DNA of 16,603 nucleotides, from the NCBI GenBank assembly GCA_905235345.1, contig CAJOLO010000077.1, positions 1 through 16,603 of the forward strand, given 5' to 3'. Below, one piece after another: positions 8,495 through 15,727 of this stretch (the first letter of the stretch is position 1; each line of letters starts with the position of its first letter). The stretch comes from an uncultured Lachnospiraceae bacterium (lineage in GTDB: Bacteria > Bacillota > Clostridia > Lachnospirales > Lachnospiraceae). The notes under the pieces are model-generated. The model saw only the letters and a list, made by a program, of their open reading frames with translations, did no database searches and had not been told where the DNA came from. Made by a program: the position numbers and the translations under genes.

Positions 8495-9448
8495 TTATAT
8501 CTCGTATATATATCCGGTTGCTTTCATATCGGATACATTGCTCGATGTATCATTCTTAATGGAAAGTTCGGGAGGTGTTACGGAAACTCTTGTGTTAGCC
8601 GGAATTGATGAGGTGATGAATGCACCGCCGCCGATAACCGAATCGGCACCTATTACTGTTTCGCCACCCAATACGGTTGCGTTTGAATAGATGGTAACTC
8701 TGTCTTCAATGGTAGGATGGCGCTTAACTCCTGCAAGATGCTGACCGCCTCGTGTACTCAAAGCTCCTAAGGTAACACCCTGATATAGCTTCACATAGTC
8801 TCCGATTACGGTTGTTTCTCCGATAACAATACCTGTACCGTGATCCATAAAGAAGTATTTCCCGATTACCGCACCTGAGTTGATATCAATACCGGTCTTG
8901 CTATGAGCATGCTCTGTCATTATTCTTGGAATGAACGGTACGTTCATTTTGTATAATTCATGTGCAATCCTATATACATATATAGCGTAGAGACCGGGGT
9001 ATGAGAATATTACCATCTCTCGGCTGCTTGCGGCAGGATCTCCGTCGTAACCGGCCTGGGCATCTAACAGAAGCATCTGCTGGATGTGAGGAAGAGCAGA
9101 GAAGAAATCACAGCATATATTCTCTGCATCCTGTAATATATCGGGGTCGGTTGATAATACATCATCGCTGCGATTATATGCAAGAGCACGCGCAATCTGT
9201 TTTTTTAATTTCTGGTGTATCATTGCAAGCATATGTCCTGTATAGTAGGTTGATCCTACTGAATCGATATGCTCTGTACTGAAGTATCCCGGAAACATAA
9301 GCTGCCTGAGATCATTGATTATCTCAATGATGACACTTCGCGTCGGCAGCGGCTTGTCGGATCTTCCCAGCAGCAGATCTGATTCCAGATAATTATTGCT
9401 TATTGCTTTGGAAATATCAGGTAATAAATCATAAAAATCATTGTTCAT
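8495..9448 (-). CDS. cysE: Serine O-acetyltransferase
   Basis: This 317-residue enzyme makes O-acetyl-L-serine from serine and acetyl-CoA, the first committed step of cysteine synthesis. The N-terminal 165 residues are helical. The C-terminal half is a left-handed beta helix with hexapeptide repeats (VIGKYF, IVIGET, VIGDYV, TVIGAD). Catalytic residues are visible: GIDIN with Asp188, MDHGTG with His203 and KRHP with His244, matching Asp143, His158 and His193 of E. coli CysE. The usual IDIHPGA motif reads IDINSGA. The protein is longer than E. coli CysE at its N-terminus, as in the EpsC-like clostridial forms. An upstream ATG at 9505 is in frame, but GGAGG at 9455-9459 lies six bases before the ATG at 9448, so I prefer that start. 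No cysK or T-box leader is visible nearby; the leader is about 110 bases. Confidence 0.93.
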   Translation of the reverse strand: MNNDFYDLLPDISKAISNNYLESDLLLGRSDKPLPTRSVIIEIINDLRQLMFPGYFSTEHIDSVGSTYYTGHMLAMIHQKLKKQIARALAYNRSDDVLSTDPDILQDAENICCDFFSALPHIQQMLLLDAQAGYDGDPAASSREMVIFSYPGLYAIYVYRIAHELYKMNVPFIPRIMTEHAHSKTGIDINSGAVIGKYFFMDHGTGIVIGETTVIGDYVKLYQGVTLGALSTRGGQHLAGVKRHPTIEDRVTIYSNATVLGGETVIGADSVIGGGAFITSSIPANTRVSVTPPELSIKNDTSSNVSDMKATGYIYEI

Positions 9449-9563
9449 AATATGCCTCCGTTTATAAATGATATGGCTCAAGTATATTTCATTAAATATT
9501 TTCATTCATACAAGTATTGCGTAATGAAAAAATATGATTCTGTCTATATATTCTTGTAGTATA

Positions 9564-9592
9564 ATTATGCAGTATAACACAGAAATTGACAA
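9564..9592 (-). promoter_or_regulatory. Probable cysE promoter
   Basis: On the minus strand, TTGTCA (9587-9592) and CATAAT (9564-9569) are separated by 17 bases and each matches the consensus at five of six positions. It faces away from the cheX promoter, so cysE and cheX are divergently transcribed. Confidence 0.55.
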
Positions 9593-9637
9593 GAAAAAAT
9601 AAATTTTTAAAAATTTAAAAAAACTTTTGAAAATTAT

Positions 9638-9666
9638 TTGCTTAGAGCGGAAGTTTAATGTATAAT
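9638..9666 (+). promoter_or_regulatory. Probable cheX promoter
   Basis: TTGCTT (9638-9643), a 17-base spacer and a perfect TATAAT (9661-9666) lie 45 bases before the cheX ATG. The -10 box overlaps an upstream in-frame ATG at 9658, which argues that translation does not start there. Confidence 0.65.
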
Positions 9667-9711
9667 ATGTATATTATTGATTTACGTATTATACTGGAAA
9701 AGGGGAATAAT

Positions 9712-10188
9712 ATGAAAAAGGCATTGGATGTTAATAACATTAATCCGTTTCTGCAGTCAACGATAAGCGTGTTTCAGACAGTTACTCAGATGACCTTGAA
9801 GGTTGGTAAACCTGCCCTGGCTGATTTTTCTTTTTTAAAGCCTACTTATACTATTACTGTTGGCGTCGTCGGAGAGATGAAGGGTCAGGCTGTATTGGCA
9901 ATGGAAGTTGAGAATGCCAAGGTGATTGCCAGTAAGATGATGTTTGGTATGCCGGTATCAGAGCTGGATGAGATGGCATGTTCCGCTCTTAATGAGTTGA
10001 GTAACATGATTATGGGCAATACGGCAACAGTATTTTCAACACAGGGAAAGATTATAGATATTACACCCCCAATCTCATTAATCGGTAATGATCTTAAGAT
10101 TCAGTCAGATATTCAGCCGATTAAGGTTCCGCTTTTATTGGAGGACAAGGAATTCATTGAACTGTATATTTGTGTATATGAAGAGTAG
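9712..10188 (+). CDS. cheX: CheX-like CheY-P phosphatase family protein
   Basis: This 158-residue cytosolic protein belongs to the CheC/CheX/FliY phosphatase fold, which removes phosphate from CheY-P. The single signature ExxN is present in NELSNMIMGN (94-103), with Glu95 and Asn98 as the residues that position the attacking water. One such motif, rather than two, fits CheX rather than CheC. The GEMKGQAVLAM stretch (54-64) is the usual beta strand of the family. AAGGGG before ATG 9712 and the promoter overlap decide the start over the ATG at 9658. No other chemotaxis gene is adjacent. It may act on CheY made elsewhere in the genome or on another response regulator; that is not resolved here. 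Confidence 0.85.
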   Translation: MKKALDVNNINPFLQSTISVFQTVTQMTLKVGKPALADFSFLKPTYTITVGVVGEMKGQAVLAMEVENAKVIASKMMFGMPVSELDEMACSALNELSNMIMGNTATVFSTQGKIIDITPPISLIGNDLKIQSDIQPIKVPLLLEDKEFIELYICVYEE

Positions 10189-10297
10189 TACATGGATGAA
10201 CATGGAATTCGTAATATCAGCAGATGGTTTGCAGATATTTAATTATTATTGATATCAATTAATATATTACATATTTTTATACATAGAAGGATTTATG

Positions 10298-10326
10298 GGT
10301 TATTTATAAATTATTTATAGATAACC
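10298..10326 (+). promoter_or_regulatory. Long AT-rich palindrome upstream of guaB
   Basis: GGTTAT-T-TATAAA (10298-10310) is complementary to TTTATA-G-ATAACC (10314-10326) across a three-base loop, 13 pairs with one G-U. No T run follows, so it is not a terminator. It may be a protein-binding operator or a leader hairpin. A perfect 12-base palindrome ATTGATATCAAT lies upstream at 10248-10259. The surrounding spacer is too AT-rich to choose a promoter, and I see no purine-riboswitch core. Confidence 0.5.
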
Positions 10327-10380
10327 TGTTTATCATATTAATATTTTTACTGATTTATATTTAAATAGGAGAGAAAAAAC

Positions 10381-11832
10381 ATGAGCAGAATAATTGGAAA
10401 AGGAATTACTTTTGATGATGTATTGCTGGTTCCGGCTTATTCGGAGGTTATTCCGAATGATGTTGATCTGAGAACACAACTTACAAAGAAGATTCAATTA
10501 CAGATTCCCCTTATGAGTTCCGGAATGGATACCGTTACCGAGTACAGAATGGCAATTGCCATGGCAAGACAGGGCGGTATCGGAGTTATTCATAAGAACA
10601 TGTCAATCGAACAGCAGGCAGAAGAAGTTGATAAGGTTAAGAGGTCAGAGAATGGCGTTATAACAGATCCATTTTTCCTTACATCTGACAATACGTTAGA
10701 TGATGCGGATAAGCTGATGGCTAAGTTCAGAATTTCGGGAGTTCCTATATGTGAAGGAACCAAACTTGTTGGTATAATAACTAACAGAGATTTATTGTTT
10801 GAGGAAGATTACAGTAAGAAGATTAAAGATTCCATGACATCAGAGGGGCTTGTAACCGCACCGGAGGGTATTACCTTGGATGAGGCTAAGAAGATTCTTG
10901 CTAAGTCACGTAAGGAGAAACTTCCGATTGTCGATGAGAATTATAATCTCAAGGGACTGATTACAATTAAGGATATTGAGAAGACAATTAAGTATCCTAA
11001 TTCAGCTAAGGATTCACAGGGAAGATTGTTGTGTGCTGCGGCAGTTGGCGTTACACCGGATATTACAGATCGTGTGGACGAGCTTGTTAAGGCTAAGGTG
11101 GATGCAGTTGTGATTGATACTGCGCATGGTCATTCCGCTAATGTACTTAAGACATTTAAACTTATAAGAGATAAATATCCGGATCTTCAGGTTATAGCAG
11201 GTAACGTGGCAACACGTTCAGGCACAGAGGCAATGATCAAGATGGGTGTTGATGCGGTTAAGATTGGTATAGGTCCCGGCTCAATATGTACAACAAGAGT
11301 AGTTGCCGGTATTGGTGTTCCGCAGATTACAGCAATTATGGAAGCTTATGATGTGGCTAAAGAATACGGAATTCCTGTTATTGCAGATGGTGGAATTCAG
11401 CACTCGGGTGATATTACCAAGGCTCTTGCAGCGGGAGCTAATGTATGTATGATGGGAAGTCTCTTTGCAGGTACTGATGAAGCGCCGGGAGAGTTCGAAT
11501 TATATCAGGGTCGTAAGTATAAAGTATACCGTGGTATGGGTTCAATCGCGGCTATGGAGAACGGAAGTAAGGATCGTTACTTCCAGTCCAACGCAAAGAA
11601 GCTTGTACCTGAAGGTGTTGAAGGTCGTGTTGCATATAAGGGAACAGTTGAAGATACAGTGTTCCAGCTTGTTGGAGGCATTCGTTCAGGAATGGGATAT
11701 TGTGGAGCAGAGAATATTGAGAAGCTTCATGAGACAGCTGAGTTTATTGAGATTTCAGCAGCATCTTTGAAGGAGAGTCATCCGCATGACATTCAGATTA
11801 CTAAAGAAGCTCCGAACTATTCAGTGGAGTAA
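10381..11832 (+). CDS. guaB: Inosine-5'-monophosphate dehydrogenase
   Basis: This 483-residue cytosolic enzyme oxidises IMP to XMP with NAD+, the rate-limiting step to GMP. A beta/alpha barrel is interrupted by two CBS domains (about 93-205), the usual bacterial arrangement that senses nucleotides. The catalytic loop GPGSICTTR (298-306) carries Cys303. The flap has DRYFQ (398-402, Arg399-Tyr400), which activates water. The phosphate site ADGGI (335-339) and MGSLFAGTDE (358-367) are intact. Length matches the family and no key residue is missing. AGGAG stands about nine bases before the ATG. pyrF lies 82 bases downstream with a hairpin between them, so the purine and pyrimidine genes may share a transcript by readthrough. 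Confidence 0.98.
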   Translation: MSRIIGKGITFDDVLLVPAYSEVIPNDVDLRTQLTKKIQLQIPLMSSGMDTVTEYRMAIAMARQGGIGVIHKNMSIEQQAEEVDKVKRSENGVITDPFFLTSDNTLDDADKLMAKFRISGVPICEGTKLVGIITNRDLLFEEDYSKKIKDSMTSEGLVTAPEGITLDEAKKILAKSRKEKLPIVDENYNLKGLITIKDIEKTIKYPNSAKDSQGRLLCAAAVGVTPDITDRVDELVKAKVDAVVIDTAHGHSANVLKTFKLIRDKYPDLQVIAGNVATRSGTEAMIKMGVDAVKIGIGPGSICTTRVVAGIGVPQITAIMEAYDVAKEYGIPVIADGGIQHSGDITKALAAGANVCMMGSLFAGTDEAPGEFELYQGRKYKVYRGMGSIAAMENGSKDRYFQSNAKKLVPEGVEGRVAYKGTVEDTVFQLVGGIRSGMGYCGAENIEKLHETAEFIEISAASLKESHPHDIQITKEAPNYSVE

Positions 11833-11861
11833 TAAGTTAATATTGATTGGTTAGAATAAGT

Positions 11862-11897
11862 AAGGCAATTCGTGAATTGTTCATGGATTGCCTTTTT
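11862..11897 (+). terminator. Terminator-like hairpin between guaB and pyrF, with an overlapping alternative hairpin
   Basis: AAGGCAAT (11862-11869) pairs perfectly with ATTGCCTT (11887-11894), with T residues through 11897. Inside it, CAATTC (11866-11871) and GAATTG (11874-11879) form a second hairpin that uses four bases of the first arm, so the two folds exclude each other. The pyrF ribosome site AGGAGG (11901-11906) follows only four bases later. It ends guaB transcripts and may also gate pyrF. Confidence 0.75.
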
Positions 11898-11914
11898 CAT
11901 AGGAGGATAATAAT

Positions 11915-12841
11915 ATGATTAATGAATTAGTTAAGAAGATTTCAGATTTGAATGCACCTGTTGTGGTAGGACTTGACCCTATGCTTTCTTATGTGCCGGA
12001 GTATATCACTAAAGCGGCTTATGAGGAGTATGGTGAGACGTTGGAAGGTGCCGGAGAAGCAATATGGCAGTATAATAAGGCTATAGTAGACGCAATATAT
12101 GATATCATTCCGGCGGTTAAGCCACAGATTGCAATGTATGAGCAGTTCGGCATTCCGGGTCTTGTTGCATTTAATAAGACGTGCGAATATTGTAAAGATA
12201 AAGGACTTGTGGTTATAGGAGATATTAAGCGTGGCGATATCGGCTCAACATCAGGCGCCTATGCAACAGGACATCTTGGTAAGGTACAGGTTGGTAGCAA
12301 GAGTTATTCGGGATTTTCTGAGGATTTCGTAACGGTCAATCCATATCTTGGCACTGATGGAGTTAAGCCGTTCGTGGATGTGTGTAAGCAGGAGAATAAA
12401 GGAATATTCGTGCTCGTTAAGACATCCAATCCGTCTTCCGGAGAATTTCAGGATCAATTGGTGGACGGAACCCCTGTCTATGAACTGGTTGCCCGTAAGG
12501 TGGTAGAATGGGGCGAGGATTGTATGGGAGATGTCTACAGTAATGTAGGCTGTGTGGTCGGAGCCACTTATCCCGAGCAGGGTAAGATACTTAGAAAACT
12601 CATGCCAAAGACTTATATTCTCGTTCCGGGTTACGGTGCTCAGGGAGGTAAGGCAGAGGACCTTGCAGACTACTTTAATGAGGATGGTCTTGGTGCAATC
12701 GTCAATTCGTCCAGGGGAATTATTACTGCTTATAAACAGGATAAGTATGCTAAGTTCGGTGAGAAGAATTTTGCCGATGCTTCAAGACAGGCAGTAGTTG
12801 ATATGATTGAAGATATAACAGGTGCAATTGCCAGACGATAA
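11915..12841 (+). CDS. pyrF: Orotidine-5'-phosphate decarboxylase (long, type 2)
   Basis: This 308-residue cytosolic enzyme decarboxylates OMP to UMP, the last step of pyrimidine synthesis. It belongs to the long PyrF subfamily. VVGLDPM (17-23) starts the barrel, and GDIKRGDIGST (102-112) holds the catalytic Asp103-Lys105-Asp108 set. VPGYGAQGG and NSSRGI supply the phosphate-binding loops near the C-terminus. AGGAGG at 11901-11906 stands eight bases before the ATG. It is the first gene of a pyrF-pyrK-pyrD cluster. The gap to pyrK is 268 bases instead of the few expected and is filled by an inverted-repeat element. No PyrR-binding loop is obvious upstream. Confidence 0.96.
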   Translation: MINELVKKISDLNAPVVVGLDPMLSYVPEYITKAAYEEYGETLEGAGEAIWQYNKAIVDAIYDIIPAVKPQIAMYEQFGIPGLVAFNKTCEYCKDKGLVVIGDIKRGDIGSTSGAYATGHLGKVQVGSKSYSGFSEDFVTVNPYLGTDGVKPFVDVCKQENKGIFVLVKTSNPSSGEFQDQLVDGTPVYELVARKVVEWGEDCMGDVYSNVGCVVGATYPEQGKILRKLMPKTYILVPGYGAQGGKAEDLADYFNEDGLGAIVNSSRGIITAYKQDKYAKFGEKNFADASRQAVVDMIEDITGAIARR

Positions 12842-12871
12842 TGAAGATATCGATAGGACTTAAAATAAGTT

Positions 12872-13092
12872 GCAATTACTTAATAATAATTTGTAGGTAA
12901 TTGCGAAACTATTGTTTATATTTTCAGAATTGTACATATTATACAGTTCCATCACAGGCACGCTTTCGCTGCTTGTCGCACGCAGCGGTACATAATGCAC
13001 CAAAATACGGTGCATAAGTAGGAATCTGTATAATATGTACAATTCAATATACAATATTAATAAGTTTCGCAATTACCTAATATAATTTGTAG
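12872..13092. repeat. MITE-like inverted-repeat element between pyrF and pyrK with flanking near-direct repeats
   Basis: The outer arms at 12894-12910 and 13063-13079 are a perfect 17-base inverted repeat. Inner arms at 12927-12946 and 13026-13045 are a perfect 20-base inverted repeat. The core holds two small hairpins: CGCTGC/GCAGCG (12967-12972 and 12982-12987) and ATGCACC/GGTGCAT (12995-13001 and 13009-13015). Near-identical 24-25 base sequences flank or overlap the arms at 12872-12896 and 13069-13092; both end in ATAATTTGTAG. There is no ORF that could be a transposase. The symmetry and repeats suggest a small non-autonomous mobile element or a large structured leader for pyrK. The inner arms contain perfect TATAAT boxes but no good -35. 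Confidence 0.75.
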
Positions 13093-13109
13093 TGAAAGGA
13101 GCATATAAT

Positions 13110-13874
13110 ATGAGTGCTACTAAAATTACAGCAAGAGTAGTGAGTCAGGACTGCCTGGCGACTGACATATACAGTCTGGTATTAGAGGCGGGCGCAATTG
13201 CGGTTAATGCCAAGGCAGGACAGTTTGTTTCATTATACAGTAAGGATGGAAGTAATCTTCTCCCGAGACCGATAAGTCTTTGTGAGATTAACAAGGATAT
13301 AGGAACCATAAGACTTGTATATCGTGTGGTAGGAAGAGGTACTGATGAATTTTCAAAGCTTAGAGCAGGTGACACAATAGATGTAATGGGGCCATTGGGA
13401 AACGGTTTCGATGTGAAGACAAAGCGCGCCATATTAATCGGCGGAGGGATAGGTATTCCACCGATGTTAGAACTTGCAAAAGAGTTGAAATGTGAAAAGA
13501 GTATAGTGTTGGGCTTTCGCGATGAAACATTTTTACTTAATGAGATGAATAAGGTCGGTGAGGTATATATTGCAAGTGAAGATGGAAAGACAGGCGTAAA
13601 AGGTACTGTACTTGATGCAATAAGAGAATATGACGTCAGGGGAGATATCATATATACATGCGGACCTACTCCTATGCTTCGGGCTATAAGAGAGTACGCT
13701 TTTGATAATTACATGGAGGCACAGCTTTCGTTAGAAGAAAAGATGGCATGTGGAATTGGTGCCTGTCTTGCATGTGTATGTAAATCGACGAAGGTGGATA
13801 ACCACAGTCATGTGATGAATAAGAGGATATGTAAGGATGGTCCGGTGTTTGATGCAGGGGAGGTGGAACTTTGA
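13110..13874 (+). CDS. pyrK: Dihydroorotate dehydrogenase electron-transfer subunit
   Basis: This 254-residue iron-sulfur flavoprotein passes electrons from PyrD to NAD+ in the class 1B enzyme. The N-terminal FAD domain includes LPRPISLCEI (51-60). The NAD-binding domain starts at GGGIGIPPML (111-120), with TCGPTPML at 183-190. The [2Fe-2S] cluster ligands are C214, C219, C222 and C241 (CGIGACLAC and RICKDGPVF), the same spacing pattern as PyrK of Bacillus. AAGGAG (13096-13101) stands eight bases before ATG 13110; a GTG at 13092 is in frame but has no such site. The stop codon overlaps the pyrD start (TGATG), so the two are translationally coupled. The right end of the inverted-repeat element lies just ahead of its ribosome site. 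Confidence 0.96.
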   Translation: MSATKITARVVSQDCLATDIYSLVLEAGAIAVNAKAGQFVSLYSKDGSNLLPRPISLCEINKDIGTIRLVYRVVGRGTDEFSKLRAGDTIDVMGPLGNGFDVKTKRAILIGGGIGIPPMLELAKELKCEKSIVLGFRDETFLLNEMNKVGEVYIASEDGKTGVKGTVLDAIREYDVRGDIIYTCGPTPMLRAIREYAFDNYMEAQLSLEEKMACGIGACLACVCKSTKVDNHSHVMNKRICKDGPVFDAGEVEL

Positions 13875-14878
13875 TGAGTGATAACATGAACATTTCAGAA
13901 GGTTCGTCTGTAATAAGCAATACTAATTCGGAATATGATAATAAAAGCGATGAAAAGTTGATCGGAACAGAGTTTGGTGGAATGGGTGTCGAGATTGCCG
14001 GAGTGAAATTCAAGAATCCCGTGACGGTTGCGTCAGGTACATTTGGCTCGGGTGCTGAGTATGGTGATTTTGTCGACCTTAACAAGTTGGGGGCAGTTAC
14101 TACCAAGGGTGTCGCCAATATTCCGTGGGAAGGCAATCCTACACCGAGAATAGCAGAGACTTACGGTGGAATGATGAATGCAGTAGGTCTTCAGAATCCC
14201 GGTATTGATGTATTCTGTGAGAGAGATATTCCGTTTCTTAATGATTATGATACCAACATAATAGTAAATGTGTGCGGTAAGACAGAGGCTGACTATGTTG
14301 AGGTGGTGGAAAGACTTGCAGATGAGAAGGTAGATCTTTTGGAGATTAATGTTTCATGCCCGAATGTTAAGGAGGGTGGAATTGCATTTGGACAGGATCC
14401 ACATGCATTAGAGAGCATTACTAAGGCTGTCAAAGCAAAAGCAAAGCAGCCAATCATTATGAAGTTAAGTCCTAATGTGACGGATATCACTGTAATGGCT
14501 AAGGCTGCAGAAGCAGGCGGTGCAGATGCACTTTCTCTGATCAATACGCTTACCGGTATGAAGATAGATATTAACCGCAGACAATTTGCGGTTGCTAATA
14601 AGACAGGAGGAGTTTCGGGACCTGCTATCAAACCGATCGCTGTACGCATGGTATATCAGGTTGCCAATGCGGTAAAACTTCCGCTTATCGGTATGGGCGG
14701 TATCATGAATTATGAGGACGCAATAGAATTCATGATGGCAGGAGCAACAGTTGTCTCTGTCGGTACTGCCAATTTCCATAATCCATTTACCACAATTGAA
14801 ATTCTTGAAGGTATGAATAAATTCATGAAAGAGAATGGTATAAAAGATATTAATGAGATTATCGGATGCGTTAAGTGA
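13874..14878 (+). CDS. pyrD: Dihydroorotate dehydrogenase, class 1B catalytic subunit
   Basis: This 334-residue FMN enzyme oxidises dihydroorotate to orotate and hands electrons to PyrK. The barrel begins at about residue 38 (GVEIAGVKFKNPV). It continues with ASGTFGSG (53-60), TTKGV (76-80), NAVGLQNPG (102-110) and NVSCPN (159-164), where Cys162 is the class 1B catalytic base. IGMGGI lies near the FMN phosphate site. The first 35 residues are a hydrophilic Ser/Asn/Asp-rich extension not usual for PyrD. ATG 13874 overlaps the pyrK stop and has GGGAGGTGG upstream, so I keep it. An internal ATG at 13982 would remove the extension but has no spaced ribosome site. pyrE does not follow, and a strong hairpin closes the operon. 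Confidence 0.96.
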   Translation: MSDNMNISEGSSVISNTNSEYDNKSDEKLIGTEFGGMGVEIAGVKFKNPVTVASGTFGSGAEYGDFVDLNKLGAVTTKGVANIPWEGNPTPRIAETYGGMMNAVGLQNPGIDVFCERDIPFLNDYDTNIIVNVCGKTEADYVEVVERLADEKVDLLEINVSCPNVKEGGIAFGQDPHALESITKAVKAKAKQPIIMKLSPNVTDITVMAKAAEAGGADALSLINTLTGMKIDINRRQFAVANKTGGVSGPAIKPIAVRMVYQVANAVKLPLIGMGGIMNYEDAIEFMMAGATVVSVGTANFHNPFTTIEILEGMNKFMKENGIKDINEIIGCVK

Positions 14879-14945
14879 AGAGGTGGACTTAAGACTATAT
14901 TATTATCTTTAAATAACAATATCTGATTATTAATACAGTAATTCA

Positions 14946-14976
14946 AAAGGCAGATAGCGATTAGCTATCTGCCTTT
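14946..14976. terminator. Strong hairpin terminator after pyrD
   Basis: AAAGGCAGATAGC (14946-14958) and GCTATCTGCCTTT (14964-14976) form a perfect 13-pair stem with a five-base loop. The T run is short on the plus strand, and TTTT appears on the minus strand, so it may end both the pyr operon and the toxin-antitoxin transcript arriving from the other side. Confidence 0.8.
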
Positions 14977-15093
14977 GTGAATCGATGTCATTTATTTAAG
15001 CATTCACATGGAGAGGCGCACGAAATCTGGTGGGGCTACATTCCATTCCGGTCCGCGAAATTCTGCGTTATTATCGGGTTATAAAAAACAGCT

Positions 15094-15297
15094 CTAGTTA
15101 TCCCAATCAATATCTTCTGCATTAATATATTCGCCTTTTTCTGCTGCCTCAAGCCTTGCAGTTTCTACTGGAGTGAGTTTTGTATAATCGGGATCCCAGG
15201 CAAGTACTAATCTTTTGATAAACTCATAAGCAAGACTCTGCTCAGAATCAGGGAGCATTTCAAGTAATGAGATTGATTCTTTAACTGTATCACTCAT
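15094..15297 (-). CDS. Probable antitoxin of a type II toxin-antitoxin pair
   Basis: This 67-residue acidic protein lies 24 bases downstream of a RelE/ParE-type toxin on the same strand. It has a helical middle (SLAYEFIKRLVLAWDPDYTK, 21-40) and an acidic end (EDIDWDN). No clear helix-turn-helix or ribbon-helix-helix DNA-binding part is visible. The assignment rests mainly on its position and on its resemblance to small partners of RelE-like toxins. An in-frame ATG at 15318 exists, but AGGAGG (15305-15310 on the minus strand) is seven bases before the ATG at 15297. If it lacks a DNA-binding domain, autoregulation would need another factor or the toxin. It could also be an orphan small protein. 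Confidence 0.65.
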   Translation of the reverse strand: MSDTVKESISLLEMLPDSEQSLAYEFIKRLVLAWDPDYTKLTPVETARLEAAEKGEYINAEDIDWDN

Positions 15298-15321
15298 AGT
15301 AAGACCTCCTTTTTTCAAAGA

Positions 15322-15582
15322 TTATTTGTAGATATCACCACGGCTTCCAATATCCATAACATCTAAGATTTCTATTTCGTTTGCTGTTTCGTATTTATAG
15401 ATGACACGGTATTTTCCGACTCGCAACCGATATCGGCCATCTTTGTAGCCGCTCATTTTTTTAATATCTCCTTCAGCGGGTTTATGCGTAAGACCTTCGA
15501 TAGCAGAAAGGATTAAATCGCGCTGTGATTTTTGCAATGATTTCAGGTATTTAATTGCTGATTTTTCATATCTTATCTTCAT
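15322..15582 (-). CDS. RelE/ParE-family toxin
   Basis: This 86-residue protein fits the small basic RelE/ParE fold in length and pattern. It has an N-terminal helix pair (KSAIKYLKSLQKSQRDLI, 7-24), a loop with HKPAEGDIKKM, and the core strand YRLRVGKYRVIY (51-62) with Arg52, Arg54, Lys57 and Arg59. The end IGSRGDIYK (78-86) is typical of the family. RelE members cleave mRNA on the ribosome and ParE members poison gyrase; the sequence alone does not separate these. Its ribosome site is weak (GGA six bases upstream), which is common when toxin output is kept low. It comes first, before the antitoxin, the HigBA-like order. An ATG at 15639 would add 19 residues unlike the family, so I prefer 15582. 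Confidence 0.8.
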   Translation of the reverse strand: MKIRYEKSAIKYLKSLQKSQRDLILSAIEGLTHKPAEGDIKKMSGYKDGRYRLRVGKYRVIYKYETANEIEILDVMDIGSRGDIYK

Positions 15583-15684
15583 TATTATTCCATTCTTTCT
15601 GAACGAGATAGTGGTTATATGTAACTGTTCGGGTAGCATTTCGTATTTACTGCGAGATGCGTACGAAAATGTATATTTTACGAT

Positions 15685-15727
15685 ACGACAGGCATGTTGG
15701 AATGTGCTTTAGCACCATGCCTGTCGT
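15685..15727. repeat. Perfect 12-base palindromic hairpin
   Basis: ACGACAGGCATG (15685-15696) pairs with CATGCCTGTCGT (15716-15727). Inside, GTGC (15704-15707) and GCAC (15712-15715) form a tip hairpin with loop TTTA. No T run follows. It is markedly GC-richer than its surroundings and may be a dispersed palindromic repeat or an operator for the divergent genes. Confidence 0.75.

Noticed and set aside
9449..9560. T-box leader for cysE
   Set aside because: No T-box sequence or terminator pair is visible in the leader.
9658..9711. Upstream ATG giving an 18-residue longer CheX
   Set aside because: It overlaps the -10 box of the best promoter, and AAGGGG favours ATG 9712.
10189..10380. Purine riboswitch ahead of guaB
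   Set aside because: I could not find the conserved three-way junction or loop sequences; only palindromes are visible.
13145..13651. Minus-strand ORF of 168 codons opposite pyrK
   Set aside because: Antisense shadow of a gene with all its catalytic motifs in place.
15008..15097. 29-codon ORF on the plus strand after pyrD
   Set aside because: No ribosome site, no recognisable motif, and it overlaps the antitoxin end.
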